Assembly: GCF_026745355.1 (NCBI RefSeq)
Contig: NC_079204.1
Span: forward strand, 53,650,532-53,714,531
Direction of reading: 5' to 3'
Source: Beta vulgaris subsp. vulgaris
Taxonomy: Eukaryota; Streptophyta; Magnoliopsida; Caryophyllales; Amaranthaceae
DNA length: 64,000 bases
Under the pieces are notes generated by a model. That model did not search any database, had not been told where the DNA came from, and saw only the letters and a program-made list of their open reading frames with translations. A program made the translations under genes and the position numbers. The first letter of the stretch is position 1. Each line of letters opens with the position of its first letter. Of the stretch, positions 45,801 through 56,357 are shown piece after piece.

Positions 45801-48101
45801 ACATTGTGCAAATGCATTCCATAAATTATTGCTTTTTCTAATGAACTTAAAGATGTGTTTACTCTGGCAAATCTGTCCTGTTTTGTTTTGTAAAACAAAC
45901 ACTAGCACTTACTCAAACAGCCCAACCAAGCTCTGGAAGCTATGAATTTACAGTCTTGCGCTTACTCCAACAGCCCAACCAAGCTCTGGAAGCTATGAAT
46001 TTACAGCCTTGCGCTTACTCAAACAGCCCAACCAAGCTCTGGAAGCTATGAATTCCTTGCGCTTCTAAATGAGGAAGTTCTCAGAAAACTGCATGGGAAG
46101 TAATGAAGTATACAGTGGAAGATAAACTAATGTGCTATCTATGTGCTTTCTCCTATCCCTGACATCCTTAAAATTGATAGAGAGACCACCACAAGGCTGA
46201 AGGGTGCTATCTTTTCTTCACTTCTGATTATGGGGTTGCATATTCTCTTGTTGCACTATAAATTATTTGGTATTAGACGCAAAGTTTGGCTTGTTCAGGT
46301 CCTATTCTGGTTCATGCTGGAATGTATAGTTCTGTTTGGAGAAAGATGCTGGAACAAAATTTCCTGTATCTCTGTAGCAGTTTTTGTGATTTGCCTGTGA
46401 TTGTCGTTAAGAAAGGTGTGAGGGTCTTCGATGATCAAGAATCTGAGATGTTTCTTGCAAATCTGGACCCTGATTTATGCAGTTTGCAAGATTTATCAAG
46501 AAATGTCCTTTTATCTAGGAAGGAAATTTGTGCTTGTTTCTTTTCTTATGTTCCTACAATTACATCATGTATTAATGCGTATTCTAGCTATGGATGGTGC
46601 TGATACTTGAAAACTTCTCACAGATATATATCGTGTGTTGTGGGGTGCCCAATTGAAGGAGCAGTTTCACCATCTCAAGTAGCATATGTTGCTAAAGAGC
46701 TATCTAATATAGGCTGTTACGAGATCTCTCTTGGTGATACTATAGGAATTGGAACTCCAGGTAGCCTTCTGTTTCTAAAGCCCCATTTTGATGATTTTCT
46801 TTGATTAATGTGCCATCAATCATCATGCTACATTTTAAATTCATGATTTGTTTATTGAATTTGTCTCCTCTAAATCTCTCCTCCATCACAGTCTGCTTTG
46901 TCGGCATCTAAGACATATAGGAGGATAGATACTGACTGGCGACTGCTGATATATTCTCATTGATGAATTTCTTGATCAGGTCCTTTTTTTTCTAGTATTC
47001 TCCCAAGTCCATTATCTATTGTTAGTTCTCTATTAGTCCAGTAGTGGCTCCTTGACGGTGGTCTTAGGTAGACTTCATATCAGCCGTTGTTAGGCTCTAA
47101 TCCTTATAAAATTTCCTCAGACCCTTGGCTGTGGCTAAGATCAAAAGTTGATGATGGTTTCTTGTGTTATTTGCTAAACACAGAGCGTCAGAAACAATTT
47201 TCTGAGGAAGCACTAAAAAATCTTTCATGTTATAAGCACTACTTTTTTCTTTTCTTTTTTGAGTCATCAATCTGTTAATCTTTTCTCTTCTCTATTCAGG
47301 TACTGTTATTCCAATGCTTGAAGCTGTTATTGATGTTGTCCCTGTTGAGAAGCTCGCGGTGCATTTTCATGACACATATGGGCAAGCTCTCTCAAATATT
47401 CTCCTTTCTCTCCAAGTAAGAAATTCTTTGACATTGGTTTTCTGGTTGATATATCGTTGTTTTAAGAAAAAGAGCTTCGATTTTCTAGTAGTTGCAACAT
47501 TTCTTTGTCAAAGTCAAACTATACAAACATAGACCATATACTTTCAGTAAATGAGAATATATGATCTTGTTAGATTCGTCTTGATAAGTACTTTAAAATA
47601 TATCTTTCTACAATTATAATTAGAATGTAAGTTAAGAAGAAATTAATGGTAAAAGTTGTTAGCTGGAGACCGGAAAACAAACTATGCAATTGAAAAAAGA
47701 CAGTATTTTATATCATGAATTTAGAATTTTTTTTGACAGACTAACTTTTTTTTTTTTTTTGACGGATTTTGACAGACTAACTTCATTAGCTTAACAATGC
47801 CTCAACCCTGCCTCAAACGAGAATAAATAAATTTGTTGTGCTTTGTTTGCAGATGGGTATCAGTACAGTGGATTCATCTATTGCTGGTCTTGGTGGCTGT
47901 CCATATGCCAAGGGTGCAACTGGTAATGTAGCCACCGAAGATGTTGTTTATATGCTAAATGGACTTGGCGTAGAGACTAATGTGGACTTGCAAAAGCTCT
48001 TGTTGGCCGGAGATTTCATCAGTAAGCATCTTAGCCGAGCATCTGGGTCAAAGGCCGCTACTGCCTTGAGTAAAACGCTTATTCATTCATCGAAGCTGTG
48101 A
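42846..48101 (+). CDS. HMGCL: Hydroxymethylglutaryl-CoA lyase, 8 exons, 445 aa
   Basis: Splits 3-hydroxy-3-methylglutaryl-CoA into acetyl-CoA and acetoacetate, the last step of leucine breakdown in mitochondria. Exons: 42846-43078, 44263-44440, 44566-44745, 44849-44929, 45020-45183, 46624-46760, 47300-47415, 47853-48101; introns GT-AG, frame continuous. The N-terminus [20 protein letters not shown] is Arg/Ser-rich with almost no acidic residues, a plausible mitochondrial presequence; residues to about 137 are the variable plant extension. The catalytic TIM barrel follows: [12 protein letters not shown] with Arg154/Asp155, [12 protein letters not shown], metal-ligand pair AVHFHD (His346, His348), and the active-site loop [14 protein letters not shown] with Cys379. 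All key residues are present. The exon 3 start was placed at 44566 because only that acceptor keeps [15 protein letters not shown] in frame. Intron 5 is repeat-rich. Confidence 0.95.
45245..45606. mobile_element. MITE-like insertion in intron 5 of the lyase gene
   Basis: Ends TAGCTGTTTGGTAGACATGG / CCATGTTTTCTTATGTTAAC...AAACATACACTA form a loose inverted repeat. Inside, a 43 bp unit (ACTTCCTACATTTTGTGGGA ... CCTAGGAAGTTTG) is tandemly doubled at about 45410-45500. The target duplication is unclear. Confidence 0.55.
45904..46064. repeat. 54 bp tandem repeat, three units, in intron 5 of the lyase gene
   Basis: Unit: CTTACTCAAACAGCCCAACC, AAGCTCTGGAAGCTATGAAT, TTACAGTCTTGCG. The first two units are complete and the third lacks the TTACAGTC part. 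A minisatellite with only a few substitutions between units. Confidence 0.9.
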
Positions 48102-48598
48102 GAAACATACAGTTATCTAACTGTAAGCTATTTATACCTTCTCTTGGTTTGTTCTCTGCATTTTGGAAAATTTCTTCACTACCTGGAATAAATTCATGTT
48201 ATCCCTCATTTGATTAGCACTACTACTTGGAGTCTCTTGTTTATATTCCATATTGTGGTGATTGTAATAGCAAAGAATTTGTTGTTCGAAGTACTTTCAT
48301 TTGTTTCCCTGCCCTGCATGAGAAAATACAGTACACGTATCGCTGTATAGGATGACGGATGAGTAGAAGAAGTATTAGCGATAGCGGCGTACGGTGTATG
48401 GAGTACCTTTGCCATTGTGTTATAACCAAAGCAAGCATGGAAAATGCACCAGAACCCCCAACTCCTAATTAGCAGGGTTTTCAACTCCAAACATAAAGCC
48501 TAAGTGCCTAAGTGTACTTTGGTTATCACACTTTAGTCAAGCCATGATCCATTGACAATACAATTAGTACGTCTGTACGTGGGTCAGAAACTTTGTAT
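48102..48598. other. Lyase 3' UTR and flank
   Basis: Sequence after the stop with no further gene. Short frames on the minus strand have no recognisable features. Confidence 0.45.
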
Positions 48599-48600
48599 TA

Positions 48601-48857
48601 CTCCCTCCGTCCCAAATTAGTTGCTACATTTGCTTTTTCACAGTTTACGAGATGCAATTTCAAACATCAATATCTTGAGTTACCTATATGAAAAAATTAT
48701 AAAAATTATATATTTGGAAAATACAAATTGGGATAAATCAAACAAGATCCAACATGACTATATTTTTTCTTATGTATATGGAGTCAAAGATAGTCAAAGT
48801 TATGACGTGAATAGTGCTTACGGTCAAAATGTAGCAACTAATTTGGGACGGAGGGAG
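48601..48857. mobile_element. Stowaway MITE, 257 bp, best preserved copy
   Basis: Ends CTCCCTCCGTCCCAAATTAG / CTAATTTGGGACGGAGGGAG, the classic Stowaway terminus, with TA at 48599-48600 and 48858-48859. The ends pair without mismatch over more than 20 bp, suggesting recent insertion. It lies 500 bp beyond the lyase stop. Confidence 0.95.
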
Positions 48858-48859
48858 TA

Positions 48860-49620
48860 GCAAACTAGCTTTCAGACCTGTTCAATTTGCATGAGAAGTT
48901 TTTTGTTTTATAAATTTAAGATTCTGTCATATTTTTCCTAAAATCATGATGTAAATATTTAACCTGTAGTCCGTAGATTTATAATAGTGTTTATATATAA
49001 TTTAAGAATATACTCTCTTCGTCTAAAAAAAAACCAGTCAATTGAATGATAACTTGAATGATAATTTACTTCTTATAGAACAAGTGAGTCAATTCTCTAA
49101 AGTTACTTTCTTCTCTTGTTTAGGGTCTTAAATGCACAATATGCACATGTTTGATCTTCAGTTTTTTGTAATTATACCTAATAAATGGATTCAGATATAT
49201 CTTATAAGATATTTTACCACAGATAGAATATTAAGATAAAATTATTTAAAAATTTAAATTTGACCTTAAAACAAAGGTGCATTGACTTTTAGTGAAAGAA
49301 TAAACATTTATTGTATGTTACCATTAATGTGATCTGTTTATTGTATTTACAATATAGAGGAATGAGAGATAAATGGGTCACATAACTGGAATTTATTATA
49401 AACAATTTTAGCATAGAATAGAATGCACCCTTAATCTTAATTAACATAGTCACAAATACTAACGCAAGGTTTAGGGTGTAAAAGGGGTTTCCTTTCATGT
49501 TTCTTTAATAGTGGAGAGAATGTAAAATCAAGTAGGTCCAACAAGTGGGGCAATATAGTCTAGGCAGGGATTTTTTTTTTTACCAAATTACGGATTGAAA
49601 GGAAAAGTTAGAACTTCCGT
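48860..49620. other. Intergenic AT-rich DNA with a worn Stowaway end
   Basis: TACTCTCTTCGTCTAAAAAA at about 49013 resembles a decayed Stowaway terminus. No gene seen. Confidence 0.4.
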
Positions 49621-49627
49621 TTGGTTA

Positions 49628-49756
49628 GTGGTATGTTCAGTTCACGCAAATAACCCTGAACTGAACTGAATTATTGGACCTAATTAGATCTGATTTAACT
49701 TATTTGATCTGATTGGAATTTATTGGACCTGATTGAAATTTATTAACCCGATTAGA
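49628..49756. repeat. Truncated copy of the GGGTG/TTGGACC repeat element
   Basis: GTATGTTCAGTTCACGCAAA followed by TAACCCTGAACTGAACTGAA and TTATTGGACCTAATTAGATC matches the start of the full element at 49757. It is cut short immediately before that element, so two copies lie side by side. Confidence 0.65.
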
Positions 49757-50804
49757 ACTTAGGATGTGTTCTCTTCACCTGAATAACCCTTGACTGAGCT
49801 TATTTGAACTAAACTGAATTTATTGGACTGGATTGGATTGGATTTAACTTATTGGATTTGATCGAGCCTGATTGGAACTTATTGGACTTTATTAAAACTT
49901 ATTGACCTTATTACAACTTATTTGATATGATTGGATCAGATTGAAACTTATTAGACCTTATTGGACCTGATTCCAACTTATCTGACCTTATTTAACCAGA
50001 TCTTTGATGAGTAATAACATAAATATTACTCCTGACGTAACATAAATACTATCCCTCAAAATTTATTATAACGTAATGATCATAAAAATTTATCCTTAAA
50101 AATTAGTAATTATTAATTATCTCTTATGATTAACATTTTAACAAAAAAAAATTATTTATATGCTTGCCTATACATAATTTTCACCATTAATATATCTATT
50201 AGTCTTGCTTTGATTCCATAAAGAGCACTAGTAGGAAATCAATCAATAACATTTATATCTTTTATTGTTATTAGTAACGAAAAAATGTTATCTCTAGTTA
50301 TTTAAAGACGAATTGCAAAATATTATAATTATGATGATTATTATTGTTACCCTTATATGACCATGATTACAATCTTTTTTAATGATAACATAACCAGCTA
50401 ATAGTAATATGAATAATAAAATAATAGATAATAATGCAAATATAATACTATATAATTATAGTGGTACTTTAATGAAAAAAATTATCAATAACATAATCAG
50501 CTAATATTAATATGAATAATAAAATAATAGACAATAATACAAATATAATACTATATACTAATCATAGTGGTACTTTAATTAAAATTTTAATTTTAATTTA
50601 TTGATCATTGACTATTGGACCTTATTGGAACTTATTAGACCTGATTGGAAGTTATTGTATTTGATTGGAACTTATTGGACCTGATTGGACTCAATCAGAA
50701 CTTATTGCCCTAATTGGACCTGATTGAAAATGAACTGAACCGTATTGATTGGACCTAAAATTTAACTTATTAAGGTGAAGAGAATGCACCCTAAGTGGTA
50801 GCAA
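49757..50804 (+). mobile_element. Large MITE-like TIR element, about 1.05 kb, uninterrupted copy
   Basis: Ends TTAGGATGTGTTCTCTTCACC / GGTGAAGAGAATGCACCCTAA. Outer zones are irregular arrays of TTATTGGACCTGATTGGAA; the centre is very A/T-rich with repeated AATAATAAAATAATAGA and AACATAATCAGCTAATA phrases. Related in termini (tGTTCTCTTC) and in the TTGAACTGAA motif to the TTCAG-filled MITEs. A second copy in reverse orientation at 57367-59711 is interrupted by a CACTA element. No transposase is encoded. The TSD could not be fixed, partly because the flanks extend the palindrome. Confidence 0.7.
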
Positions 50805-51087
50805 TAATAATGGTTTCTAGTAGTGCAAACTTGTAAAGGCATTCCCATGTCGATATTCATGATAATGCTAATTTATCCCAAAACACCTATTTACTCCATC
50901 AAATTTCATTATTATCCGTTACCACTTGGGAACTTTATTGGATGGTAATATAAACTTATAAAGGAAAATATATATGTTTTGACATCAAGTTTCATTACGA
51001 TAACTATTATGTGGGGAAAGTTTTCACAAACTTACACTAAAAAGCATTACCATTACCAATTATTTAGAGTAGCGGGGGGATCATATT

Positions 51088-51393
51088 ATAGGTATAATAT
51101 AAAAAAGTATATCTAGGACTTCAACCATCAACTTAAGCTTTTGGTTGAGTTGGTCCTTTGACATGGTATCAGAGCCAGCGTGATATAAAGGTCACGGGTT
51201 CAATTCTCATCCACCCCTTCTTTTTAAGTGAGTGTAATATTTAGCGCCAGATATGAGAGAGGCCTGTGCATTACCCACACTTCAAACACAGTGGACCCTC
51301 GCGTGAGGGGGAGTAATAGAGTATACAACTATTCCTAAGACTCTAACCATCACTACATCAGCTTAACCTTTTGGTTGAGTTGGTCCTTTGATA
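51088..51393 (+). mobile_element. TRIM-type LTR retrotransposon, about 306 bp, complete
   Basis: Two short LTRs of about 76-80 bp share CTAAGACT/CTAGGACT, TCAACCATCA and CTTTTGGTTGAGTTGGTCCT. After the first LTR (to 51163) comes TGGTATCAGAGCC, the primer-binding site complementary to initiator Met-tRNA; before the second is a GAGGGGGAG polypurine tract. ATATT flanks both sides (51083-51087 and 51394-51398). Too small to encode anything, so it is a terminal-repeat retrotransposon in miniature. LTR tips are mutated from TG...CA. Confidence 0.8.
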
Positions 51394-51398
51394 ATATT

Positions 51399-51824
51399 CG
51401 ACGGAAAATATTTAGATAAATTAAAGCCTTAAGGATTTGACAAATCTCATGAGATAAATAGAGTTTAGTTATTAATATTATATTCAATAATTTAGAGAGA
51501 GAAAGTTTTATAAAAAATTATTAGGTCTTTTATTCTCTTTCGATCTCTTATAAGGATTCTTAACTTTAAAGGTCACTCTGCTGTTGTCGGATCCTTTTAT
51601 ACCCTTAAAACTAGGATCTTCTATAGACTGATTAGGTTAATATTGATGATAAGATAGTAATTAAATAGTGATTGTTTGGTCGGTTTGGGTTAAAATTAAA
51701 GTCATACTAACAACTCCAACTTTCAATAATATTGTACAGCAAGAAAGAAGCTGTTATAGCCATTAGCCACCTGTGTTATGCTAATGCTAATGCTAAGATT
51801 AGACTACAATATCACCTTAATTAA
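51399..51824. other. Intergenic AT-rich DNA
   Basis: No gene or element recognised. Confidence 0.35.
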
Positions 51825-51839
51825 ATGTAGTACTCATGC

Positions 51840-52044
51840 ATTTTTTTAAAAAGAAAAAATTGGTAAGAAGAAATTTTCTAGGCTGCCCTCGCACAGCGCC
51901 TCCACACAGAGGTCCATTATAAACCAGACACCCCAACTCTTCTCCGTCCTTAAATCCATAGCAAATGTTTTGGATACGAATTGAATCCTAAGACTTTTTT
52001 AGAAAAGATGAAGAAGCTCACCACTTACGCCAATCTGGATTCTT
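51840..52044 (-). mobile_element. SINE on minus strand, 205 bp, perfect 15 bp TSD
   Basis: Flanked by ATGTAGTACTCATGC on both sides (51825-51839 and 52045-52059). In its own orientation it begins near AAGAATCCAGATTGGCGTAA, with A-box-like TGGCGTAAGTGG and B-box-like GGATTCAATTC, and ends in an A-rich tail (the T-run at about 51841). The contained TGCCCTCGCACAGCGCCTCC-complement is typical of a tRNA-derived SINE body. Confidence 0.82.
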
Positions 52045-52059
52045 ATGTAGTACTCATGC

Positions 52060-52723
52060 TGTCATGCATACTTCAATCAAAATATTAATATGACTTGAGT
52101 CATATACTTGTAATAATATATTGTGCGTCGTCTTCATTAGGCAATTGTTATCTTTCTTTAGGAATTCTCGAAGAAAGATAGTAGATACTGTACCTTACTT
52201 TTATCATTGTTTTAACTAGTTACGTTGTAGACTGTATATTTCTATAATATAAGAGAGGATCCGTATAGTATATAGTAGTATTTAATTTTTGGAGGCATTT
52301 AATTTGATAGAATTCATGCATGGAACAACTTAAAAACTTCCATGCAAAAGGCAGAGGACAGATACCTAGATAATACTCCATTAATAAAGGCTAGTTGATG
52401 GTTTGGGTAAAAAGTTTTAGATGTTTGTTGGCTTCTTCTAAAGACACAACTAATTTTTGTGGATTTTATTTCATTTCAGTACATTCAATGCCTCGATTTA
52501 ATTGCATTAAGGTCTTGGTCGGCTTCTTTATGGATTTTAATGAATTTTTCAATTACTCTAATGGTATTAATTCACATTCTCTTTTATCATATGAGTTGGT
52601 TCGACAAAGACTATATGTTTATGGTTTTCATCTGTCTGTGGTTACAATCATTCTAGAAATTAAATTTTCATTCTTTGAATTATGATGAGGAATACACAAG
52701 TTAACATAAAATTTAATATATGC
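52060..52723. other. Intergenic DNA
   Basis: No supported gene. Overlapping frames of 96 and 65 codons at 52395-52685 are hydrophobic, lack a recognisable domain and have no splice partner; I treat them as chance. Confidence 0.4.
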
Positions 52724-52741
52724 ACATAAGGAGCTAAAAGT

Positions 52742-52863
52742 AACCAACGATGTCTTGGCCTAGTGGTTAAGATTGAGGTGCTGTGAACGATGGTCACAGG
52801 TTCGAATCTCCCCTCCCCTCCTTTGTACTTTGTACCGCCTTCGTGGCTCATATGGATCAAAAA
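52742..52863 (+). mobile_element. tRNA-derived SINE, perfect 18 bp TSD
   Basis: Flanked by ACATAAGGAGCTAAAAGT on both sides (52724-52741 and 52864-52881). The head GATGTCTTGGCCTAGTGGTT contains a good A-box, ACAGGTTCGAATCTC a good B-box, and the tail reads CCTTCGTGGCTCATATGGATC plus A's. This is the cleanest of three copies of the family (others 15018 and 63121). A perfect TSD implies recent insertion. Confidence 0.92.
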
Positions 52864-53099
52864 AACATAAGGAGCTAAAAGTGGAAAGGATAAAACTTAT
52901 GTTACCTAGCTAGTGGCTTGTTTACCCACTATGAAGTAATAATAGAATTTAGTGTATGATGAAATCTAACTCATCAAGAATAATTATTTTTTAATAATGA
53001 TAGTAGAAGCGGGTAACCTCTCGAAAAAAAAAATAGTAGAAGCGGGTAATCTATTCACTGGATTGATGTGGATATGTTCGGCGAGTATCATTAAACAAA

Positions 53100-53221
53100 A
53101 GGTGAATGCCTATTAGTGTTGGCATCACATTTGATACAGGAGGTTCTGGGATCGAGTCTCACCAGAGATCCCCAATTTCCCCTTTCTTGCAAGGGATTTC
53201 ATCTTACTATTTTTAAAAAAA
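53100..53221 (+). mobile_element. Candidate SINE
   Basis: GTGAATGCCTATTAGTGTTG resembles an A-box region and TCTGGGATCGAGTCTCACC a B-box, followed by an A-rich tail at about 53213. Flanking TTCGGCGAGTATCATT / GTTCGAGTACCATTTT may be an eroded target duplication. Confidence 0.5.
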
Positions 53222-53453
53222 GTTCGAGTACCATTTTATATGATATCTTTGATATTGTTTAGCCATTAATTCGTACCCCCTCTTTTTTGTATCTTTTTCA
53301 CTTTTCTGTGCCTATCTTCCAATGCACATCTTTGAACTTAAATATCTTTCATTATATATTAGTAAAAATTATAACGATTGAATATTAATAATATACTGCT
53401 TGAGACGAATCAAACAAAATCTCACATGACTATATATATACAAATATATTAAA

Positions 53454-55002
53454 AACATTTATAGAGCGGCACACTCTCTCTCTCTCTTTTCCTCTCTAAA
53501 ACCCTAGCCTTCCCTACTCTTTCTGCAACGGTTTAGGGCTGTCATGATGATTTAATCCAAAGTAAGCCCCTTCTTCCCTTTTATTTTCAGTTTTAAATTC
53601 CTTTTCTTGTTTTGTTGAATAAATTAGTATCTCGTTATGAGATTTCTTCAAATCTTGTTATGGAGTTTTTAATCTCTGTTGTGCAGATCTCCTTCTCTCC
53701 TATATGAGTTGTGAGTAGGGTTTTTCTATTTTTAGGTATAAGAAATTGTTCTCATTGGTTGAACTTCGAGACTCAACATGAAAGTATTGGAATCTCGAAT
53801 GCGATTAACATGACTCGATCAAGGATGTTCTTCCAAAACTATGTCAGAATGATACACTTCCTCATCAATAGCTCACTAGTAGAATGCTTGTTTATTGCTG
53901 CGGTTTTACCCATACGCATCAATATATCACGTAAAAAGAAAAATATAAAATAACCATATTGCTGCGGTTTCGGCCGAAAACCGCAGCAATATGGTTTCAG
54001 CAGAAATTTTTGAAATTTTTTGATTATTTGACCAAACATATTGTTGCGGTTTCTGGCAATAACCGCAACAATATATTAAAATAATATTAAAAAATTACTA
54101 TTTGAACCTATTGATGTGATTCCTACAAAAAAACCGCAGCAATAAGCTTTTAAAATTAATAATGAAAGGGTCCACATCTAGGATTAATAATGTCGTTCGT
54201 ATTGGTTTTAAGATCTAACGTTATTTTCTCTTTCTTTAATTTTTTATTTTCTGTATTAGTTCTCTCAGACTTTTGTATTTCTTTCTTTTTTTTTCTTTTT
54301 CGTTTTTTTAAAACTTTTCCTTATTAGCTCTGTTTTCATTTTTTTTTATATTTTTGTAATTAGGGTTTGTAAAATATTATTTTCATTGAATATATGGCGG
54401 TTTAGTTTAGTTATTTTTGTGTCGTTGTTGTACTTTAGTGTTGCAATATTCTTCTTGGATAAGAGAATGACAATATATTTAAATTTCAAAAAAATAAAAA
54501 CACTTAACCTATTTTAAAATATTTATATTATAAGTGTATTATAACTACCAAAAATTTAAGCCTTGAGGAATGAAAAAAAAATTAACCTGCCCTGCGTCTA
54601 TTATTGCTGCAGTTTTGGGAAGAAATCGCAGCAATAGACCTGTATTTTTTATTTAAAAAATAACTATTTGTTGCGGTTTTTGCGAGGAACCGCAGTAATA
54701 GCTTGACCTATTGCTATGGGCAAAAAACCGCAGCAATAGATTAATTACCTATTGTTGCGCGGCCAAAACCATCGCAATAGGCCACTTAATGGCCGTAATA
54801 ATAAGCATTTATTCTACTAGTGGCTGCTTGATTCAGCAAATACAAGGGGGCTGCCCTGTATTGCTCGATCTGGTTCATTGTAGTTTTTTCAAAGACGAAT
54901 TTGATTTGACCTTGTTTAATTGTATATTTTTTTTCTTTAATATCTATTGTATATGTCCTTTGGCCTTCCATTAATGAAGTTTCTCTTTCAAAAAAAAAAT
55001 AT
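53454..55002 (+). mobile_element. Short poly(A) retroposon (family R), interrupted by CACTA
   Basis: Target duplication AAATATATTAAA (53442-53453 and 55003-55014), poly(A) end (about 54990-54999). Removing the CACTA element and one GCT leaves about 597 bp that parallels the copy at 19635-20206 along its whole length, from CTCTCTAAAACCCTAGCC through GAAATTGTTCTCATTGG to TTGGCCTTCCATTAATGAAG. The TTAAA target is what an L1-type endonuclease prefers, which suggests LINE machinery in trans. Confidence 0.82.
53874..54822. mobile_element. CACTA (EnSpm) non-autonomous element, 949 bp
   Basis: Ends CACTAGTAGAATGCTTG / CATTTATTCTACTAGTG with a GCT target duplication (53871-53873 and 54823-54825). Both ends carry many subterminal copies of ATTGCTGCGGTTTT in both orientations, where CACTA transposases bind. 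No transposase gene. The uninterrupted retroposon copies at 20206-19635 and 62010-62597 show the empty site. Confidence 0.92.
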
Positions 55003-55299
55003 AAATATATTAAAGGGCGTTCCTAAATAAGGAATTGTGCGATGTGGTGCTCTCCCTATGGAATTTTAGTTCATGTAATTCATGTACAATAAAAAAATAA
55101 ATCAGAAATTGCATAGTACAAGTTTTGATCCTACAACTTCAAGTTCATATACTAAAATTTTAACCACTAAAATTTGTATTTAGTGTGATCATTTTAAAGT
55201 ACAATATTAATAAATGAATTTTTTTTACCCGGTGTATAACCCGGGCCTAATAACTAGTTTTTTTTGCTTATAAATTGAAAAAAATTGAGAAAATTCTCT

Positions 55300-55400
55300 C
55301 GAACTTATTAGACCTTATTAGTTCTGATCTAAACTTATCTAAATTTATTTGAACTTACTTTTTTTTTTATATAAGAACTGAACATAAATTGATGCGAACA
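55300..55400. repeat. Fragment of the GGGTG/TTGGACC element family
   Basis: CGAACTTATTAGACCTTATT and TATTTGAACTTAC units, then AACATAAATTGATGCGAACA, resemble the outer zone of the elements at 49757 and 57367. No complete ends. Confidence 0.5.
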
Positions 55401-55895
55401 CACTCGTAGTTTCCCTTTCCTCCATCCTCCTTCCATCTCCTCTCTTTCTTTTTCTTGATCAGCTGATCTAATAAGGTCGTTAAGGTCGTTGGTCCGCAAG
55501 TTTAAAGTCAAAATTAGGGTTGATTGGAGATAGTTTACTGAGCTTTCCACTGCCAATCTGAACAATTGCTCCCTTGATTGAGAAGTATGCGATAGAATTT
55601 AATTGGGTTCTCTGCAAGCTTTTAATGAAAATTGTATGTGTTGTGATGTAATTACTCTATGGCTTTTTCTGCGATTTTGTGGTGGATACAGAGTAGGTGC
55701 CTGACTTACTACAACATCATTGCTTAAAGACTGGAGAACTTTTATTTTGTTTTGGATTTTTTGTATTTGCTTAAAGACTGGTATTTTTTTTGTATTGTAT
55801 TGAGTATTTACAATACCACTTACCAATATATTCCATATCTATTTATGCTAAGTCGGTTTGAATTATTAATGTTTGTCATCTTATTCATAAGTCTA

Positions 55896-56339
55896 AATTT
55901 CATCTCATTGTTTAAATCAAGGATAGGAGTTAGCTCAAGTGAGTCGAGCGCTCCTTCTTGGCCCATGAGGTCAGGGATTCGATCGTTTTCATAAGCATTT
56001 TATGCATGCCTTACCGGTCAATGTGTTGGTGTTTCCTACCGGCTAGTAGCCTTGTAGGGATGAGTCCTTGGGCTGACTTAATTTCCTAATAATAATAATA
56101 ATAAAATCTCATTGTTTAAATCAGCTAGTTTTAATTTTCATAGTTTGAGTGATAAGCTCCCTATATTTGAGACTTGGATGTAATTGCTCTATGGAGGGAG
56201 ACTCCTCTTTTAAGGTGTGCTTATACACTATTAAAACTTCACAAACCTAGTGGGGGAATACCCTATTTAGAGTTAGAGGCCTCCTTCATTATGATTTTGT
56301 CAATAAAAGGGAGAATCGCAACTTATCAAAAAAAAAAAA
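55896..56339 (+). mobile_element. Poly(A)-tailed retroposed sequence (5'-truncated LINE-like) split by a SINE
   Basis: Flanked by an 18 bp duplication ATCTTATTCATAAGTCTA (55878-55895 and 56340-56357) and ending CAATAAAAGGGAGAATCGCA...ATC plus 13 A's. After removal of the SINE it is about 240 bp. The TSD plus A-tail shows target-primed reverse transcription; the source (LINE 3' end or a processed transcript) is not identified. Confidence 0.8.
55920..56105 (+). mobile_element. tRNA-derived SINE, 186 bp, perfect 18 bp TSD
   Basis: Flanked by ATCTCATTGTTTAAATCA (55902-55919 and 56106-56123). A-box TAGCTCAAGTGAGTCGAG, B-box AGGGATTCGATCG, body with TACCGGTCAATGTGTTGGTG, tail of (AAT)n. Inserted inside the retroposed sequence above. 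Confidence 0.9.
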
Positions 56340-56357
56340 ATCTTATTCATAAGTCTA

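Larger units (their letters stand above)
53435..55257 (+). mobile_element. Helitron containing a retroposon
   Basis: The 5' end TATATACAAATATATTAAA (consensus TCTATACAAATATATTAAA, one change in TC) lies at 53435. After the retroposon the body resumes at 55015 with GGGCGTTCCTAAATAAGG and ends at 55257 with the hairpin ACCCGGTGTATAACCCGGGC followed by CTAATAACTAG. Body blocks match the small Helitrons at 4181 and 4447. Flanks are A (53434) and T (55258). Without the insert the element is about 260 bp, the same size as those copies. Confidence 0.78.
53274..55297. mobile_element. Stowaway MITE split by a nested insertion
   Basis: Left arm 53274-53434 contains TATCTTTCATTATATATTAG, AAAAATTATAACG, ACAAAATCTCACATGACTAT, which are body motifs of the Stowaway family. 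The right arm resumes at 55258 with TTTTTTTTTGCTTATAAA, matching the TTTTTTGCTTATAAAAAAAT that follows CATGACTAC in the intact copy at 38398. The 1.8 kb between is the Helitron. The right arm is itself cut short near 55297. Confidence 0.7.

Noticed and set aside
52742..52863. Functional tRNA gene
   Set aside because: A- and B-box-like motifs are present, but there is no cloverleaf or acceptor stem, it has a poly(A) end, and it is flanked by an 18 bp TSD, so it is a SINE.
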